A DNA stretch of 64,000 nt from Halopolyspora algeriensis (GTDB taxonomy: Bacteria > Actinomycetota > Actinomycetes > Mycobacteriales > Pseudonocardiaceae), in contig NZ_QPJC01000001.1 of NCBI RefSeq assembly GCF_003337235.1, forward strand, positions 338,353 through 402,352, read 5' to 3'. Below are positions 33,977-42,147 of the stretch, piece by piece. Within the stretch, counting starts at the first letter, position 1, and the number at the start of each line of letters is the position of its first letter. The position numbers and the translations under genes were made by a program. The notes beneath the pieces are model-generated. The model worked only from the letters and a program-made list of their open reading frames with translations. It did no database searches and was not told where the DNA came from.

Positions 33977-34972
33977 TCAGCGACCGAACTGCACGTCGCT
34001 GTCCCAGCGCTGGAAACCCAGACGTTCGTACACGCTGATCGCCGGGCCGTTGTCCCCCTCCACGTACAGCATGACCTGGCGACATCCGGCTTCCTGCAGG
34101 TGACGCAACCCGGCAGCCGTGAGCGACCGTCCCAATCCGCTGCCGCGCGCGGCGGGATCCACCCCGACGACGTACACCTCACCGGTGCCGTCCGGATGGA
34201 TCTTCGTCCAGTGGAACCCCAGCAGCTCGTCCGAGTCGTCCACGGCCAGCAGGAAACCCGCCGGGTCGAACCAGTCCTGCTGCTGCTTGTCGCGAAGGTC
34301 CCGCTCGGTCATGTCGCCCTGTTCCGGATGCCACCGGAACGCGCGGTGATTGACCCGCACCACGGCAGCTTCGTCCTGCCCCACCCGGAAAGCACGGATC
34401 GACACACCGTCGGCGAGCGACTCCTGCGGGAGTTCCGCCCCGGCCAGTTCCCGACCCATGCGCCACAGCTCGCGGGAGCGAGCGAAACCGAACCGCTCGG
34501 CCAGTCGCAATGCCCCCGGGTGCTGGCCGTGTGACCAGATCAGCAGGCGGGCGGACGCCGCCCCGGCCGGCTCGTCCTCGGTGTCCCGGGACCGCGCATC
34601 CGGGTCGGCGGGCAACTCCGCGCGCTCCAGCAGCGCCTCGATCAGCGTTGCCCCGATGCCCCGCCTGCGGTGCTGCGGGTGCACCGCCAGTTCGGCGACC
34701 AGCGCGTCACCCGACGTCTCGCCCGCCGTGTCCAGATGCGCGTAGCCGACCAGGGCACCATCGGTACCGCGCACCACGAAATGCTCCGAGCCACCCACAT
34801 CGGCCTGCACCGGCTCGATCTGTTCGACCACTCCCCGGTGCGCCTGCAACCGCAGGAGCACGTGCTCGCCCGCGGGAGCCACGCCGTCGGCGTCGGCTGC
34901 CTCGGACAGCAGCGCCGTCACCTCGGCCGCTTCACTCTCGTCCAACCCGTTGCGCCACGTCAGCTGCACCAC
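33977..34972 (-). CDS. mshD: Mycothiol synthase
   Basis: A 331-residue tandem-GNAT acetyltransferase that makes mycothiol, the actinobacterial low-molecular thiol, from acetyl-CoA and Cys-GlcN-Ins. The N-terminal GNAT half has LAVHPQHRRRGIGATLIEALL and the C-terminal half VYVVGVDPAARGSGLGRSLTAAGLRHL, each with the acetyl-CoA loop (Q/R-x-x-G-x-G/A). GFHWTKIHPDG in between and LYVEGDNGPAISVYERLGFQRWDSDVQF at the end are MshD signatures. It supports assignment of the organism to the Actinobacteria. It is transcribed divergently with respect to nothing nearby, and lies between pstS and glnR in the same direction. Confidence 0.95.
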   Translation of the reverse strand: MVQLTWRNGLDESEAAEVTALLSEAADADGVAPAGEHVLLRLQAHRGVVEQIEPVQADVGGSEHFVVRGTDGALVGYAHLDTAGETSGDALVAELAVHPQHRRRGIGATLIEALLERAELPADPDARSRDTEDEPAGAASARLLIWSHGQHPGALRLAERFGFARSRELWRMGRELAGAELPQESLADGVSIRAFRVGQDEAAVVRVNHRAFRWHPEQGDMTERDLRDKQQQDWFDPAGFLLAVDDSDELLGFHWTKIHPDGTGEVYVVGVDPAARGSGLGRSLTAAGLRHLQEAGCRQVMLYVEGDNGPAISVYERLGFQRWDSDVQFGR

Positions 34973-35044
34973 GGCACCGACGTTACCGGTGTTCGCTCTC
35001 CGTCGGTTGCCCGACCACCACGGCGATCCGGAACTGTCGAGCGC

Positions 35045-35842
35045 TCACCGGCGAAGGGAGGCATCGATCGGTTCGACGGCGCCCGCGTTCCCGGTGTCCC
35101 GCTCGTCGACCGGGGTTTCGTCGACCGGGGCCTCACCGGCGGGAGCCCGCAGGGACGAACCCCTGCCGCCGCGCGAGGGGACCACGAACTTGTAGCCGAC
35201 GTTGCGCACGGTTCCGATCATCGCGTCGTATTCCGGGCCGAGCTTGGCGCGCAGGCGCCGGATGTGCACGTCGACCGTGCGGGTCCCCCCGAAGAAGTCG
35301 TAGCCCCACACCTCCTGGAGCAACTGTACGCGGGTGAACACCCGCCCCGCGTGTTGCGCGAGGTACTTCAGCAGCTCGAACTCCTTGTAGGTGAGTTCCA
35401 GCGCGCGTCCCTTCAGCCTGGCGGTGTAGGTCGCCTCCTCGATCACGAGGTCGCCCACGGTCAGTGACTCACCGCCTGTCGTGTCCCCGGCGCGACTGCG
35501 GGACAGCAGCAGTCGCAGCCTTGCCTCCACCTCGGCCGGCCCGGAAGTGGGCAGCAGGAGCTCGTCCACGCCCCACTGGTCGTTCACCGCAATCAGGCCG
35601 CCCTCGTTGACGACCGCGATCACCGGAGCGCCGGAGTCGCTCGCCGACAGCAGGCGACACAGATCACGTGCCCCGGCCAGGTCGGTGCGGGCGTCGACGA
35701 GGACGGCATCGTGCGGCCCCACGCCGAGCATCACCGACGGGTCCGGTTTGAGCACGCGCACCCGGTGCGGCAGCAGGGTCAGAGCAGGCAGCGCCGCGGT
35801 ACAGTCCTCGTCGGCAGTCAAGAACAGAATCTCGGAGCTCAT
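35045..35842 (-). CDS. glnR: OmpR-type orphan response regulator GlnR
   Basis: A 265-residue regulator of nitrogen assimilation. Residues 1-115 form a degenerate receiver lacking most phosphorylation residues, with DAVLVDARTDLAGARDLCRLL where GlnR has VILIDGRRDLPQVRSLCQLL. Residues about 140-235 form a winged helix with LKGRALELTYKEFELLKYLAQHAGRVFTRVQLLQEVWGYDFFGGTRTVDVHIRRLRAKLGPE, near-invariant among GlnR proteins. A Glu/Asp/Pro-rich tail of 35 residues follows. No sensor kinase is present, as expected. Start ATG 35842 has GGAGG upstream. It should activate glnA, amtB and related genes in nitrogen limitation. Confidence 0.93.
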   Translation of the reverse strand: MSSEILFLTADEDCTAALPALTLLPHRVRVLKPDPSVMLGVGPHDAVLVDARTDLAGARDLCRLLSASDSGAPVIAVVNEGGLIAVNDQWGVDELLLPTSGPAEVEARLRLLLSRSRAGDTTGGESLTVGDLVIEEATYTARLKGRALELTYKEFELLKYLAQHAGRVFTRVQLLQEVWGYDFFGGTRTVDVHIRRLRAKLGPEYDAMIGTVRNVGYKFVVPSRGGRGSSLRAPAGEAPVDETPVDERDTGNAGAVEPIDASLRR

Positions 35843-35987
35843 GAAAGGCCTCCGTAGCGGAGCGTGGGCCGGGCGGGCACGCGCGCACCTGGAATGTGTA
35901 CGGGTGGACAGGGACGTTCGGGCAACTGTCGGGCAGTGCTCGAACGACTCGGCGGCTCCGTTGCCTGGCTGATACAGGGCAATATAG

Positions 35988-36010
35988 CGGAAACGTGGTG
36001 GGTGTTTCCG
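35988..36010. promoter_or_regulatory. Inverted repeat in the divergent glnR/lmeA promoter region
   Basis: CGGAAAC and GTTTCCG (7 bp, perfect) flank a 9-base spacer, 146 bases upstream of glnR. The intergenic stretch 35843-36255 holds no gene and serves both directions. GlnR boxes contain a GAAAC core, so self-binding is possible. Confidence 0.4.
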
Positions 36011-36255
36011 GGGAAAGCAGCGGGAATCACATGTGTGAACCGAGGTGAGCCGGATGTTGCGTACCTGTGTCCCACCCGGCCGGTACACACGGTGCCGTGC
36101 GATCTCGAAACGGTGGTCGACCGGCGTCCTCGCACGCCGGTTCCGCGCCGCCCGACCGCAGCGCCCCCGGCGGTCGGTACAGTGTGGGCCCGATCGCCGC
36201 TCACCCGGAGCGCTCGGCGAGCCGGCCATCCCCGCGAAGAACGGACCCCTTGTCG

Positions 36256-37107
36256 GTGAAACGGACCTTCCCGGTGAAAAAGCTCGCCATCACTCTCGTG
36301 ATCATGCTCGGCCTGCTGGTCGCGGCGGACTTCGGTGCTGCGGCCGTCGCCGAGTACCAGGTGTCGCAGAAGATGCGGACCCAGCTCGACCTGGCCAAGG
36401 CCCCTGCCGTGCGGATCAACGGATTCCCGTTTCTCACCCAGGCCATCGCAGGTGACTTCCGCAACGTGCAGATCCGGGCGAAGGGCGTGCAGGTCGGCGA
36501 ATTTACCGAGGTCGGCGTGCAGGCCAACCTGCATCATGCCCGAGTTTCCACGTCCGAGATCCTGGCGGGAACCGCCGAGAAACTCACCGTCGACAAGCTC
36601 GTCGGTCGGATCCGGTTGAAGGATTCCGACATCGGCCGGTTCATCGGTGTCGAGAACCTGAACATCAACCCCGCCTCGAGAAAGGCGCTCACCGACACCG
36701 GCCGGCAATCCTCGAAAAATCCCGACCGGGGTGCGAGTTCGGGGGAGACCGGCAGTTCCCCCGGGGATCCGGCGGGCCAGCGCAACACGATCATCAAGCT
36801 GGACGGCACGGTCAACATCGCGGGCACCGACAATCACGTGCAGGTGATCGCGGTCCTGTCCCTGGTCGACGGGAAACTGCGGATCGCTCCACGCAAACTG
36901 GAACTCGACAACAGCGCCTTCGGCCCGATCCCGCTACCGGATGTCTTCGAGGAGTCGGTGCTCAAGCGGTTCACCACCACCCTCGATCCCGGCAAGCTGC
37001 CGTTCACCGTGACCCCGACGGCCGTCCGCGCCGAGCGGGGGGCACTCGTCGTCGAGGGGACCACGAAAAATGTCACGATCAACGCCCAGGGACTGAGCAC
37101 CCCGTGA
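36256..37107 (+). CDS. LmeA-like phospholipid-binding protein (DUF2993)
   Basis: A 283-residue envelope protein. A short cytosolic tail and one hydrophobic segment (KLAITLVIMLGLLVAADFGAAAVA) act as anchor or signal, followed by the DUF2993/TULIP-like fold: VRINGFPFLTQAIAGDFRNVQIRAKGVQVGEFTEV is the hallmark. A Ser/Gly/Pro-rich linker occupies about residues 150-175. Mycobacterial LmeA binds phosphatidylinositol mannosides and supports lipomannan maturation, so an envelope glycolipid role is likely. Start GTG 36256 or 36274; the TTG at 36250 is also possible. It overlaps the thioredoxin gene by four bases. Confidence 0.85.
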   Translation: MKRTFPVKKLAITLVIMLGLLVAADFGAAAVAEYQVSQKMRTQLDLAKAPAVRINGFPFLTQAIAGDFRNVQIRAKGVQVGEFTEVGVQANLHHARVSTSEILAGTAEKLTVDKLVGRIRLKDSDIGRFIGVENLNINPASRKALTDTGRQSSKNPDRGASSGETGSSPGDPAGQRNTIIKLDGTVNIAGTDNHVQVIAVLSLVDGKLRIAPRKLELDNSAFGPIPLPDVFEESVLKRFTTTLDPGKLPFTVTPTAVRAERGALVVEGTTKNVTINAQGLSTP

Positions 37108-37562
37108 CACCCGGCTGGTGGACCCTGTTGGCGACGGTGGCCGCCGCGCTGTGTCTGGGCTTCGCCTGGCGCGCCCGGCAGGGCCGGATCCGGGTGCGGA
37201 ACAGGACCGCTACCGCCGACGTTGAGGAATCAGTGACCGATCAGCTTCCCGAAGGACTCCGCAAGCGCCTCACCGAGGAAGCCGACGAGGCGACGCGGGT
37301 GACATTGCTGCAACTGTCCACCACCTTCTGCGCACCGTGCCGCCACACGCGCTCCCTGCTGACGCACTTCGCCGGACACACCGACGGGGTGCAGCACATC
37401 GAAGTGGACCTCACCCACCATCCCGAGTGGTCGACACCGCTGGGCGTGCACACCACCCCCACCACGCTGGCGCTCGACGCCGCCGGTCGTGAGCTTTTCC
37501 GCTTCAGCGGCGTCCCCCGACAAGGTGAACTCTCCGAGGCGCTCCGGCCCCATGTGAGCTGA
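37104..37562 (+). CDS. Membrane-anchored thioredoxin-like protein
   Basis: A 152-residue protein with an N-terminal membrane segment (WWTLLATVAAALCLGFAW) and a thioredoxin domain holding the active-site pair in FCAPCRH (C-x-x-C) and the cis-proline loop HTTPTTLAL. Thus it can reduce or exchange disulfides; the basic residues after the helix (RARQGRIRVRNR) suggest the domain stays cytosolic. The GTG start overlaps the lmeA stop (GTGA), so the genes are coupled. It precedes the sulfur cluster, as in other actinobacteria. Confidence 0.87.
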   Translation: MTPGWWTLLATVAAALCLGFAWRARQGRIRVRNRTATADVEESVTDQLPEGLRKRLTEEADEATRVTLLQLSTTFCAPCRHTRSLLTHFAGHTDGVQHIEVDLTHHPEWSTPLGVHTTPTTLALDAAGRELFRFSGVPRQGELSEALRPHVS

Positions 37563-37692
37563 ACCCGCCGAAAGCTCCACATCCGGCATCCGACTCGGAC
37601 CGAGAGCAGGTGGGTGTTCCGGCGGCCACTTCGTCATCCCACACAGTGAACGATCTTTCCGACGAGCAGTCCCGGACGCTATTCTGCGTGAC

Positions 37693-37767
37693 GTGCATGT
37701 ACTGCTGACCCGAAGGCGCGCTGTGGACCTGTGCCGTGTGGGCAGCAGCCTGTGTCGCAGGCACTGA
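37693..37767 (+). CDS. 24-residue Cys/Arg leader peptide
   Basis: The GTG-initiated frame encodes HVLLTRRRAVDLCRVGSS followed by LCRRH and stop. The core LLTRRRxVDLCRV and the second Cys match the short 'putative leader peptide' seen upstream of sulfur-assimilation and sulfurtransferase operons in actinobacteria. It lies within the 324-base gap between the thioredoxin and DUF4395 genes, 119 bases before the latter, where it could sense cysteine supply by ribosome stalling. No strong ribosome site is seen. Confidence 0.75.
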   Translation: MHVLLTRRRAVDLCRVGSSLCRRH

Positions 37768-37886
37768 CCAACGGCGGTAGACCCATGCCGGACGCGCGCA
37801 CGGTCACACCCTCGCGAGGCGCACACTTCACCGCCTGACGGACTCGGCAGCCCAATCCGATTGAGCTGATGGTCAGGAGCATCCTC

Positions 37887-38327
37887 ATGTCCGCCGCAAC
37901 ACTCGACCCTCGGGGCATCCGCTTCACCGCCTGGATCACCAGTGTGATTCTCGCTTTGGGCCTGATCACGGGGAGTTGGCGTATCCTGGCCGCACAGACC
38001 GCACTGTTCGCGCTGTGCGCCTTCATCGGGCTCAAACTGAACCCGTGGGGCCACGTTTACCAGCGGGCGGTGCAGCCTCGGTTGGCACCGGTCCCCGAAG
38101 GGGAGCAGGAGGCTCCCGCTCCGGTGCGCTTCTCCCAGGGGGTCGGATTCGTCTTCGCGCTGGTGGCCACGGTGGGATACGCGGCCGAATGGACCGCGCT
38201 GGGCGTCGTGGCCAATGCTTTCGCGCTGGTCGCCGCCCTGCTCAACGCCGCTTTCGGTTTCTGCCTCGGTTGCCGGATGTATCTGGTGATCCGGCGGTTC
38301 GCTCCCGCCGCATCCGGCATCCGATGA
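37887..38327 (+). CDS. DUF4395 membrane protein
   Basis: A 146-residue membrane protein with about four helices, beginning LDPRGIRFTAWITSVILALGLITGSWRIL and ending NAAFGFCLGCRMYLVIRR. The DPRG-x-RF opening and the closing G-x-C-L-G-C motif are family hallmarks; the C-x-x-C next to the sulfurtransferase suggests handling of sulfane or a thiol, but the function is unproven. ATG 37887 is chosen for AGGAG 8 bases upstream; ATG 37869 is the alternative. It is the first structural gene after the leader peptide. Confidence 0.88.
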   Translation: MSAATLDPRGIRFTAWITSVILALGLITGSWRILAAQTALFALCAFIGLKLNPWGHVYQRAVQPRLAPVPEGEQEAPAPVRFSQGVGFVFALVATVGYAAEWTALGVVANAFALVAALLNAAFGFCLGCRMYLVIRRFAPAASGIR

Positions 38328-38364
38328 CACCGAGATCCGAGAACACACGAGAAGGAGTCGCACG

Positions 38365-39213
38365 ATGAGCCGTGACGAGGTCCTGGTCTCCACCGACTGG
38401 GCCGAACAGAACCTCAACACCGATGGTGTGGTGTTCGCCGAGGTGGACGAGGACACCACCGCCTACGACAACGGTCACATCCCGGGGGCCGTCAAGCTGG
38501 ACTGGCGCAACGAACTGCAGGATCACGTGCGTCGCGACTTCGTCGACCGGACCGGCTTCAGCGAACTGCTGTCGGCCAAGGGCATCGGCAACGACGACAC
38601 GGTGATCCTCTACGGCGGCAACAACAACTGGTTCGCCGCCTACGCCTACTGGTACTTCAAGCTCTACGGACATTCCGATGTCCGGCTGCTCGACGGTGGC
38701 CGCAAGAAGTGGGAGCTCGACGGTCGGGAGCTGACCAAGGAAGAGCCGAGCCGCTCGGCGACGAAGTACGTGGCCCAGGAGCCGGATCGGTCGATCCGTG
38801 CTTTCCGCGACGAGGTCGTCGACGCGATCGACAACCAGAACCTCGTCGACGTCCGCTCGCCCGACGAGTTCTCCGGCAAGCTGGTGGCTCCGGCGCATCT
38901 GCCGCAGGAGTCCGCGCAGCGAGGCGGCCACATCCCCTCGGCGATCAACGTGCCGTGGAGCAAGGCCGCCAACGAGGACGGCACCTTCAAGTCCGACGAC
39001 GAGCTGCGCAAGATCTACGGCGAGGCCGGACTGGACGACTCGAAGGACACCATCGCCTACTGCCGGATCGGCGAGCGCTCCTCGCACACCTGGTTCGTGC
39101 TGCGTGAGCTGCTCGGCCACAGCAACGTGAAGAACTACGACGGATCGTGGACCGAGTACGGCTCGCTGGTGGGTGTGCCGATCGAAAACCCGAGCGAGCA
39201 GCAGGAGGCCTGA
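38365..39213 (+). CDS. Thiosulfate sulfurtransferase (tandem rhodanese)
   Basis: A 282-residue two-domain rhodanese. The N-terminal domain (VLVSTDWAEQNLNTDGVVFAEVDED, AYDNGHIPGAVKLDW) is structural and the C-terminal domain carries the catalytic Cys in YCRIGERSSHTWF, matching the CRIGERS loop of mycobacterial CysA2/CysA3. It transfers sulfane sulfur from thiosulfate to thiols or cyanide in the cytosol. It is followed 2 bases later by the DUF1416 gene, with which it is always paired in actinobacteria. The ribosome site GAAGGAG precedes ATG 38365. Confidence 0.95.
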   Translation: MSRDEVLVSTDWAEQNLNTDGVVFAEVDEDTTAYDNGHIPGAVKLDWRNELQDHVRRDFVDRTGFSELLSAKGIGNDDTVILYGGNNNWFAAYAYWYFKLYGHSDVRLLDGGRKKWELDGRELTKEEPSRSATKYVAQEPDRSIRAFRDEVVDAIDNQNLVDVRSPDEFSGKLVAPAHLPQESAQRGGHIPSAINVPWSKAANEDGTFKSDDELRKIYGEAGLDDSKDTIAYCRIGERSSHTWFVLRELLGHSNVKNYDGSWTEYGSLVGVPIENPSEQQEA

Positions 39214-39215
39214 CC

Positions 39216-39515
39216 ATGAGCGGATGCGGAGCACCCGAGCAGACGGCGACCGCTGTCTCGGAGGACACCGACCAGGTCATCGTCGCGGGCAGGGTGCGCT
39301 CCGGCGAGCAGCCGGTCGGCAACGCGTTCGTGCGGCTGCTGGATTCGTCCGGGGAGTTCACCGCCGAGGTGGTTTCCTCCGCCGAGGGCGACTTCCGGTT
39401 CTACGCCGGCGAGGGAACGTGGACCGTGCGTGCCTTGCATCGCGACGGCAGCGGCCAGTCCGACGTCGCGGCCTCCGGGCCCGGGGTACATCCGGTGGAT
39501 GTCGCCGTCGCTTAA
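39216..39515 (+). CDS. DUF1416 protein
   Basis: A 99-residue protein starting SGCGAPEQ, the N-terminal Cys motif of DUF1416, followed by a beta-sandwich resembling transthyretin-like carriers (VIVAGRVRSGEQPVGNAFVRLLDSSGEFTAEVVSSAEGDFRFYAGEGTWTVRAL). It is the invariable downstream partner of the sulfurtransferase and may accept sulfur on its N-terminal Cys; that is inference. GGAGG lies just before the ATG, inside the end of the upstream gene. Confidence 0.9.
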   Translation: MSGCGAPEQTATAVSEDTDQVIVAGRVRSGEQPVGNAFVRLLDSSGEFTAEVVSSAEGDFRFYAGEGTWTVRALHRDGSGQSDVAASGPGVHPVDVAVA

Positions 39516-39521
39516 GTAGGT

Positions 39522-39613
39522 TGCGCGGATTGGAGTCGGCTCCGATCCGCGCAGTCGGTAGCGGAGTAGTTTCTCCCACGAAGGGGCCGGTGCCCGAGGG
39601 CGCCGGCCCCTTT
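39522..39613 (+). terminator. Two consecutive hairpins ending the sulfur operon
   Basis: The first is an imperfect stem (TGCGCGGAT-GGAG and CTCC-GATCCGCGCA, 39522-39553). The second pairs AAGGGGCCGG with CCGGCCCCTT (39581-39612) and ends in TTT. Together they form a strong termination region. Confidence 0.8.
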
Positions 39614-39701
39614 CGACGTTGCGCGCTGCGCCTGCCTGCTCCCACCCGAACATGTCCGACGCCACACCCCACGCGGCGACCTCGGTGGTTATCCTTGGCG
39701 C

Positions 39702-39812
39702 GTGGAACTCATCGACTTCTTGCACTACGGTCTGGTCAGTCTGGTCGGCCTCGCAGCCCTGGCCACCATCTGGTTCGCCTTCTACGTGGTCTACCGCCTG
39801 CACCAAGACTGA
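39702..39812 (+). CDS. 36-residue single-helix membrane protein
   Basis: A GTG-initiated small frame encodes ELIDFLHYGLVSLVGLAA followed by LATIWFAFYVVYRLHQD. One central hydrophobic helix with short polar ends suggests a small membrane protein. It lies between the sulfur operon and the nitrobindin gene, 46 bases before the latter. Clean codon use (mostly G/C third positions) supports coding. I do not know its function. Confidence 0.6.
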   Translation: MELIDFLHYGLVSLVGLAALATIWFAFYVVYRLHQD

Positions 39813-39858
39813 TGCTCGTGTGACGACGGCACGGAACCAGCAGGTAACCTCGACGGCG

Positions 39859-40512
39859 ATGACTGCGACACCCAACCAGCCGGAAGGCGGCCCCCAGCCC
39901 GGCAGCGGTGACGCGGCGGTGCGTGCCGCCGCCGAACGTGCCGAGAAGACCCGGGGACGCAACATCCCCGAGTTCGACGATCTGCCGGGGACCGGCGACA
40001 CCGCCAATCTGCGGATGGGGCCCGAGCTCAACAGCGCCTGCCTCGCGTTGCTGCCGCTGGTCGGTGTGTGGCGCGGTGAGGGCGAGGCCAACCACCCGTC
40101 CCTGGACGAGACGTACCGCTTCCTGCAGGAGGTCACCTTCTCCCACGATGGTCGACCGTTCCTGACCTACTCCAGTCGCGCATGGAAGCTCGACGGTCCG
40201 GGAGGTTCGATCGTGGAACCCGCCTTCCGTGAGACCGGCTGGTGGCGACCGCAGCCGGACGACACCATCGAGTTGCTGCTCACGCATTCCACCGGTGTCG
40301 CGGAGATGTTTTTCGGCAAGCCGAAGAACCAGACCACCTGGGAACTGTCGACCGATGCCGTGCTCCGCACCCCGACCGCCGAGGACGTGACCGCAGCGAG
40401 CCGCCTCTACGGCGTCGTGGAGGGCTCACTGGCCTACGTGGAAGAGCGTGCGACCTCCGAGCACGAGATGCAGCCACGCCTGTCGGCGAAGCTGGAGCGC
40501 GTGGTCGGATAA
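39859..40512 (+). CDS. Nitrobindin (heme-binding FABP-like protein, DUF1794)
   Basis: A 217-residue beta-barrel protein. After a Pro/Glu-rich tail, LLPLVGVWRGEGEANHPSLDETYRFLQEVTFSHDGRPFLTYSSRAW has the G-x-W-x-G-x-G signature of nitrobindins, and ESGW-type FRETGWWRPQPDDTIELLLTHSTGVAEMFFGKP follows. The family binds ferric heme in a ten-stranded barrel and converts peroxynitrite to nitrate. The distal region VEERATSEHEMQPRLSAKLERV has a His that could be the heme ligand. Start ATG 39859. It is convergent with pabC. Confidence 0.9.
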   Translation: MTATPNQPEGGPQPGSGDAAVRAAAERAEKTRGRNIPEFDDLPGTGDTANLRMGPELNSACLALLPLVGVWRGEGEANHPSLDETYRFLQEVTFSHDGRPFLTYSSRAWKLDGPGGSIVEPAFRETGWWRPQPDDTIELLLTHSTGVAEMFFGKPKNQTTWELSTDAVLRTPTAEDVTAASRLYGVVEGSLAYVEERATSEHEMQPRLSAKLERVVG

Positions 40513-40541
40513 GGAGATCGACCGGGTTGGTTTGCGCGCCG

Positions 40542-40590
40542 GTGCCTGTGGCGGAACCTCCGGCGTCACCTCGCTGCTCCGAGCAGGCAC
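40542..40590. repeat. Dispersed repeat copy with terminal inverted arms
   Basis: GTGCCTG and CAGGCAC close a 49-base segment. Bases 40548-40579 recur inverted at 51132-51163 with 30 of 32 identities. Confidence 0.7.
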
Positions 40591-40612
40591 ATCACGATCA
40601 AGCAGGTGGGAC

Positions 40613-40640
40613 CGACACGGCTCAGCAGGCGGCCGTGTCG
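40613..40640. terminator. Bidirectional hairpin between nitrobindin and pabC
   Basis: CGACACGG and CCGTGTCG form a perfect 8-bp stem with a 12-base loop just before the pabC stop on the opposite strand. Confidence 0.6.
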
Positions 40641-40654
40641 CACCACGCAGCCTC

Positions 40655-41503
40655 TCAGTACTGCGACTCGTAAAGCCCGGTGATCTCGGCATGCAGATCG
40701 GCGTCGGCTTTCAGCTGAGCTCCGTCGAGAGTGTGCACCTGGGTGACCAGCCGGATGCTGGAAGCCAGCCACACACCGTCGGCGTGGAACAGCTCGGTGG
40801 CCGGGAACGGTTCCACCCGGGTCCGCCACCCGGCCCGCTCGGCGGCGCGGAACAAGGCGCCCTGGGTGGTCCCGGGCAGAACTCCCGAAGCAGGTGGTGT
40901 GGTCAGCAGGGTGTTTCCGCGTGCGAGCACGACGTTGGACGTCGGCCCCTCCAGCACCGACCCATCGGTGGCGGTGAAAACCACCTCGTCCGCACCGCGC
41001 CGCTCGGCCTCCCGCAGAGCGGCCATGTTCACCGCATACGACAGCGTCTTCGCCGACAGCAGCAGCCAGGGAGCGCGGTCCTTCAGGTCGGGGGCGTGGC
41101 CACGTTCGAGCGTGATCGCCGAAACCCCGTTCGCGCGTTTGCGCAGTATCTCACTCGACATCTGCCGACCCATCGCGAAACCGGTGGGTGCGTCGTCACG
41201 CCCCTCCACACCGCGCGTGCAGACGAGCTTGAGCACCATCTCGGGGTCGGTTCCCCACGGCCAGGCGCCGATCACCGCGTCCACCGCGCGTTGCCAGCTC
41301 GCCCGCCCGGGCAGGGACAGGTCCATCAGGTGAGCAGACCGCTCGAGGCGGTCGAGGTGGGGGACCAACTCGCGGGCATGACCGTCGACGACCAGGACCG
41401 TTTCGAAAACACCGTCGCCACGCTGAACACCCAGATCGTCGGCGTGCAGCAGTGGCGTGTCCGGATCGGCCAGGGTCCCGTCGAGCAGAGCCAGTACGCG
41501 CAT
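40655..41503 (-). CDS. pabC: Aminodeoxychorismate lyase (class IV aminotransferase fold)
   Basis: A 282-residue PLP enzyme that releases p-aminobenzoate from aminodeoxychorismate in folate synthesis. HADDLGVQRGDGVFETVLVVDG starts the fold, the PLP Lys is in LSAKTLSYAVNMAALREAERRGADEVVFT (K in S-x-K-x-L-x-Y), and DGSVLEGPTSNVVLARGNTLLTTPPASGVLPGTTQGAL is the class IV signature with Glu and Thr binding cofactor. D-amino acid or branched-chain aminotransferase activity is less likely on these motifs but cannot be excluded. The start is ATG 41503. It is convergent with the nitrobindin gene and diverges from the Fur regulator. Confidence 0.85.
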   Translation of the reverse strand: MRVLALLDGTLADPDTPLLHADDLGVQRGDGVFETVLVVDGHARELVPHLDRLERSAHLMDLSLPGRASWQRAVDAVIGAWPWGTDPEMVLKLVCTRGVEGRDDAPTGFAMGRQMSSEILRKRANGVSAITLERGHAPDLKDRAPWLLLSAKTLSYAVNMAALREAERRGADEVVFTATDGSVLEGPTSNVVLARGNTLLTTPPASGVLPGTTQGALFRAAERAGWRTRVEPFPATELFHADGVWLASSIRLVTQVHTLDGAQLKADADLHAEITGLYESQY

Positions 41504-41661
41504 ACCCGCAGCCTAGAGTGCGCGGATGCGCACCGCCGCAAGCCGCCTCCGGTACTACCGCGCCGCACCGACCGGCCCTGTGACGTCCTACGATCGAAGG
41601 GGCCGAGCAGGCAGGCATCCGAAGGGTCCCCACCCGGGTCGAGCGAGCACAGGAGCAGGCA

Positions 41662-42147
41662 GTGAGCAATCCGGCGCGGACTGATCAGACGGCGCTGCGC
41701 AGCACCCTGCACAGACGTGGCATGCGGATGACTCCGCAGCGACAGCTGGTGCTGGATGCGGTGCGGGAGATGGACCACGCCACCCCGGAGCAGGTGTGTC
41801 GCCGAATCCAGCACACAGCGCCCACCGTCAACATCACGACCGTCTACCGTGCCCTGGATCTTCTGGAGGAGCTGGGTCTGGTGCGCCACACCCACCTCGG
41901 GCACGGCGCCCCCACGTACTCCGTGGAAGAGCACGAGCACGTACACCTGGTGTGCCATCGATGCGGCGGGATCGACGAGGTCCCCTGCGAAATGCTCGAC
42001 GGTCTCGCCCGATCACTCGACGAGCAGCGCGGTTTCGCGCTCGATGCCAGCCATCTCGCGCTGTCCGGTACCTGCCGGGACTGCCGCGAGACCGACGCGG
42101 GCACTGCCGATCCGCCTGCCACCGCAGACGGCAAGGAGCCGACATGA
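41662..42147 (+). CDS. Fur-family metalloregulator
   Basis: A 161-residue transcription factor. The N-terminal winged helix (GMRMTPQRQLVLDAVREMDHATPEQVCRRIQHTAPTVNITTVYRALDLLEELGLV) carries the NxxTVYR recognition helix, and the C-terminal domain HEHVHLVCHRCGGIDEVPCEML with later CRDC supplies the structural zinc Cys sets and His ligands. Iron (Fur), zinc (Zur) or peroxide sensing is not decided by sequence; Zur/FurB is the usual actinobacterial member at this locus. Start GTG 41662 follows AGGAGC. It overlaps ygfZ by ATGA, so the two are coupled. Confidence 0.9.
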   Translation: MSNPARTDQTALRSTLHRRGMRMTPQRQLVLDAVREMDHATPEQVCRRIQHTAPTVNITTVYRALDLLEELGLVRHTHLGHGAPTYSVEEHEHVHLVCHRCGGIDEVPCEMLDGLARSLDEQRGFALDASHLALSGTCRDCRETDAGTADPPATADGKEPT

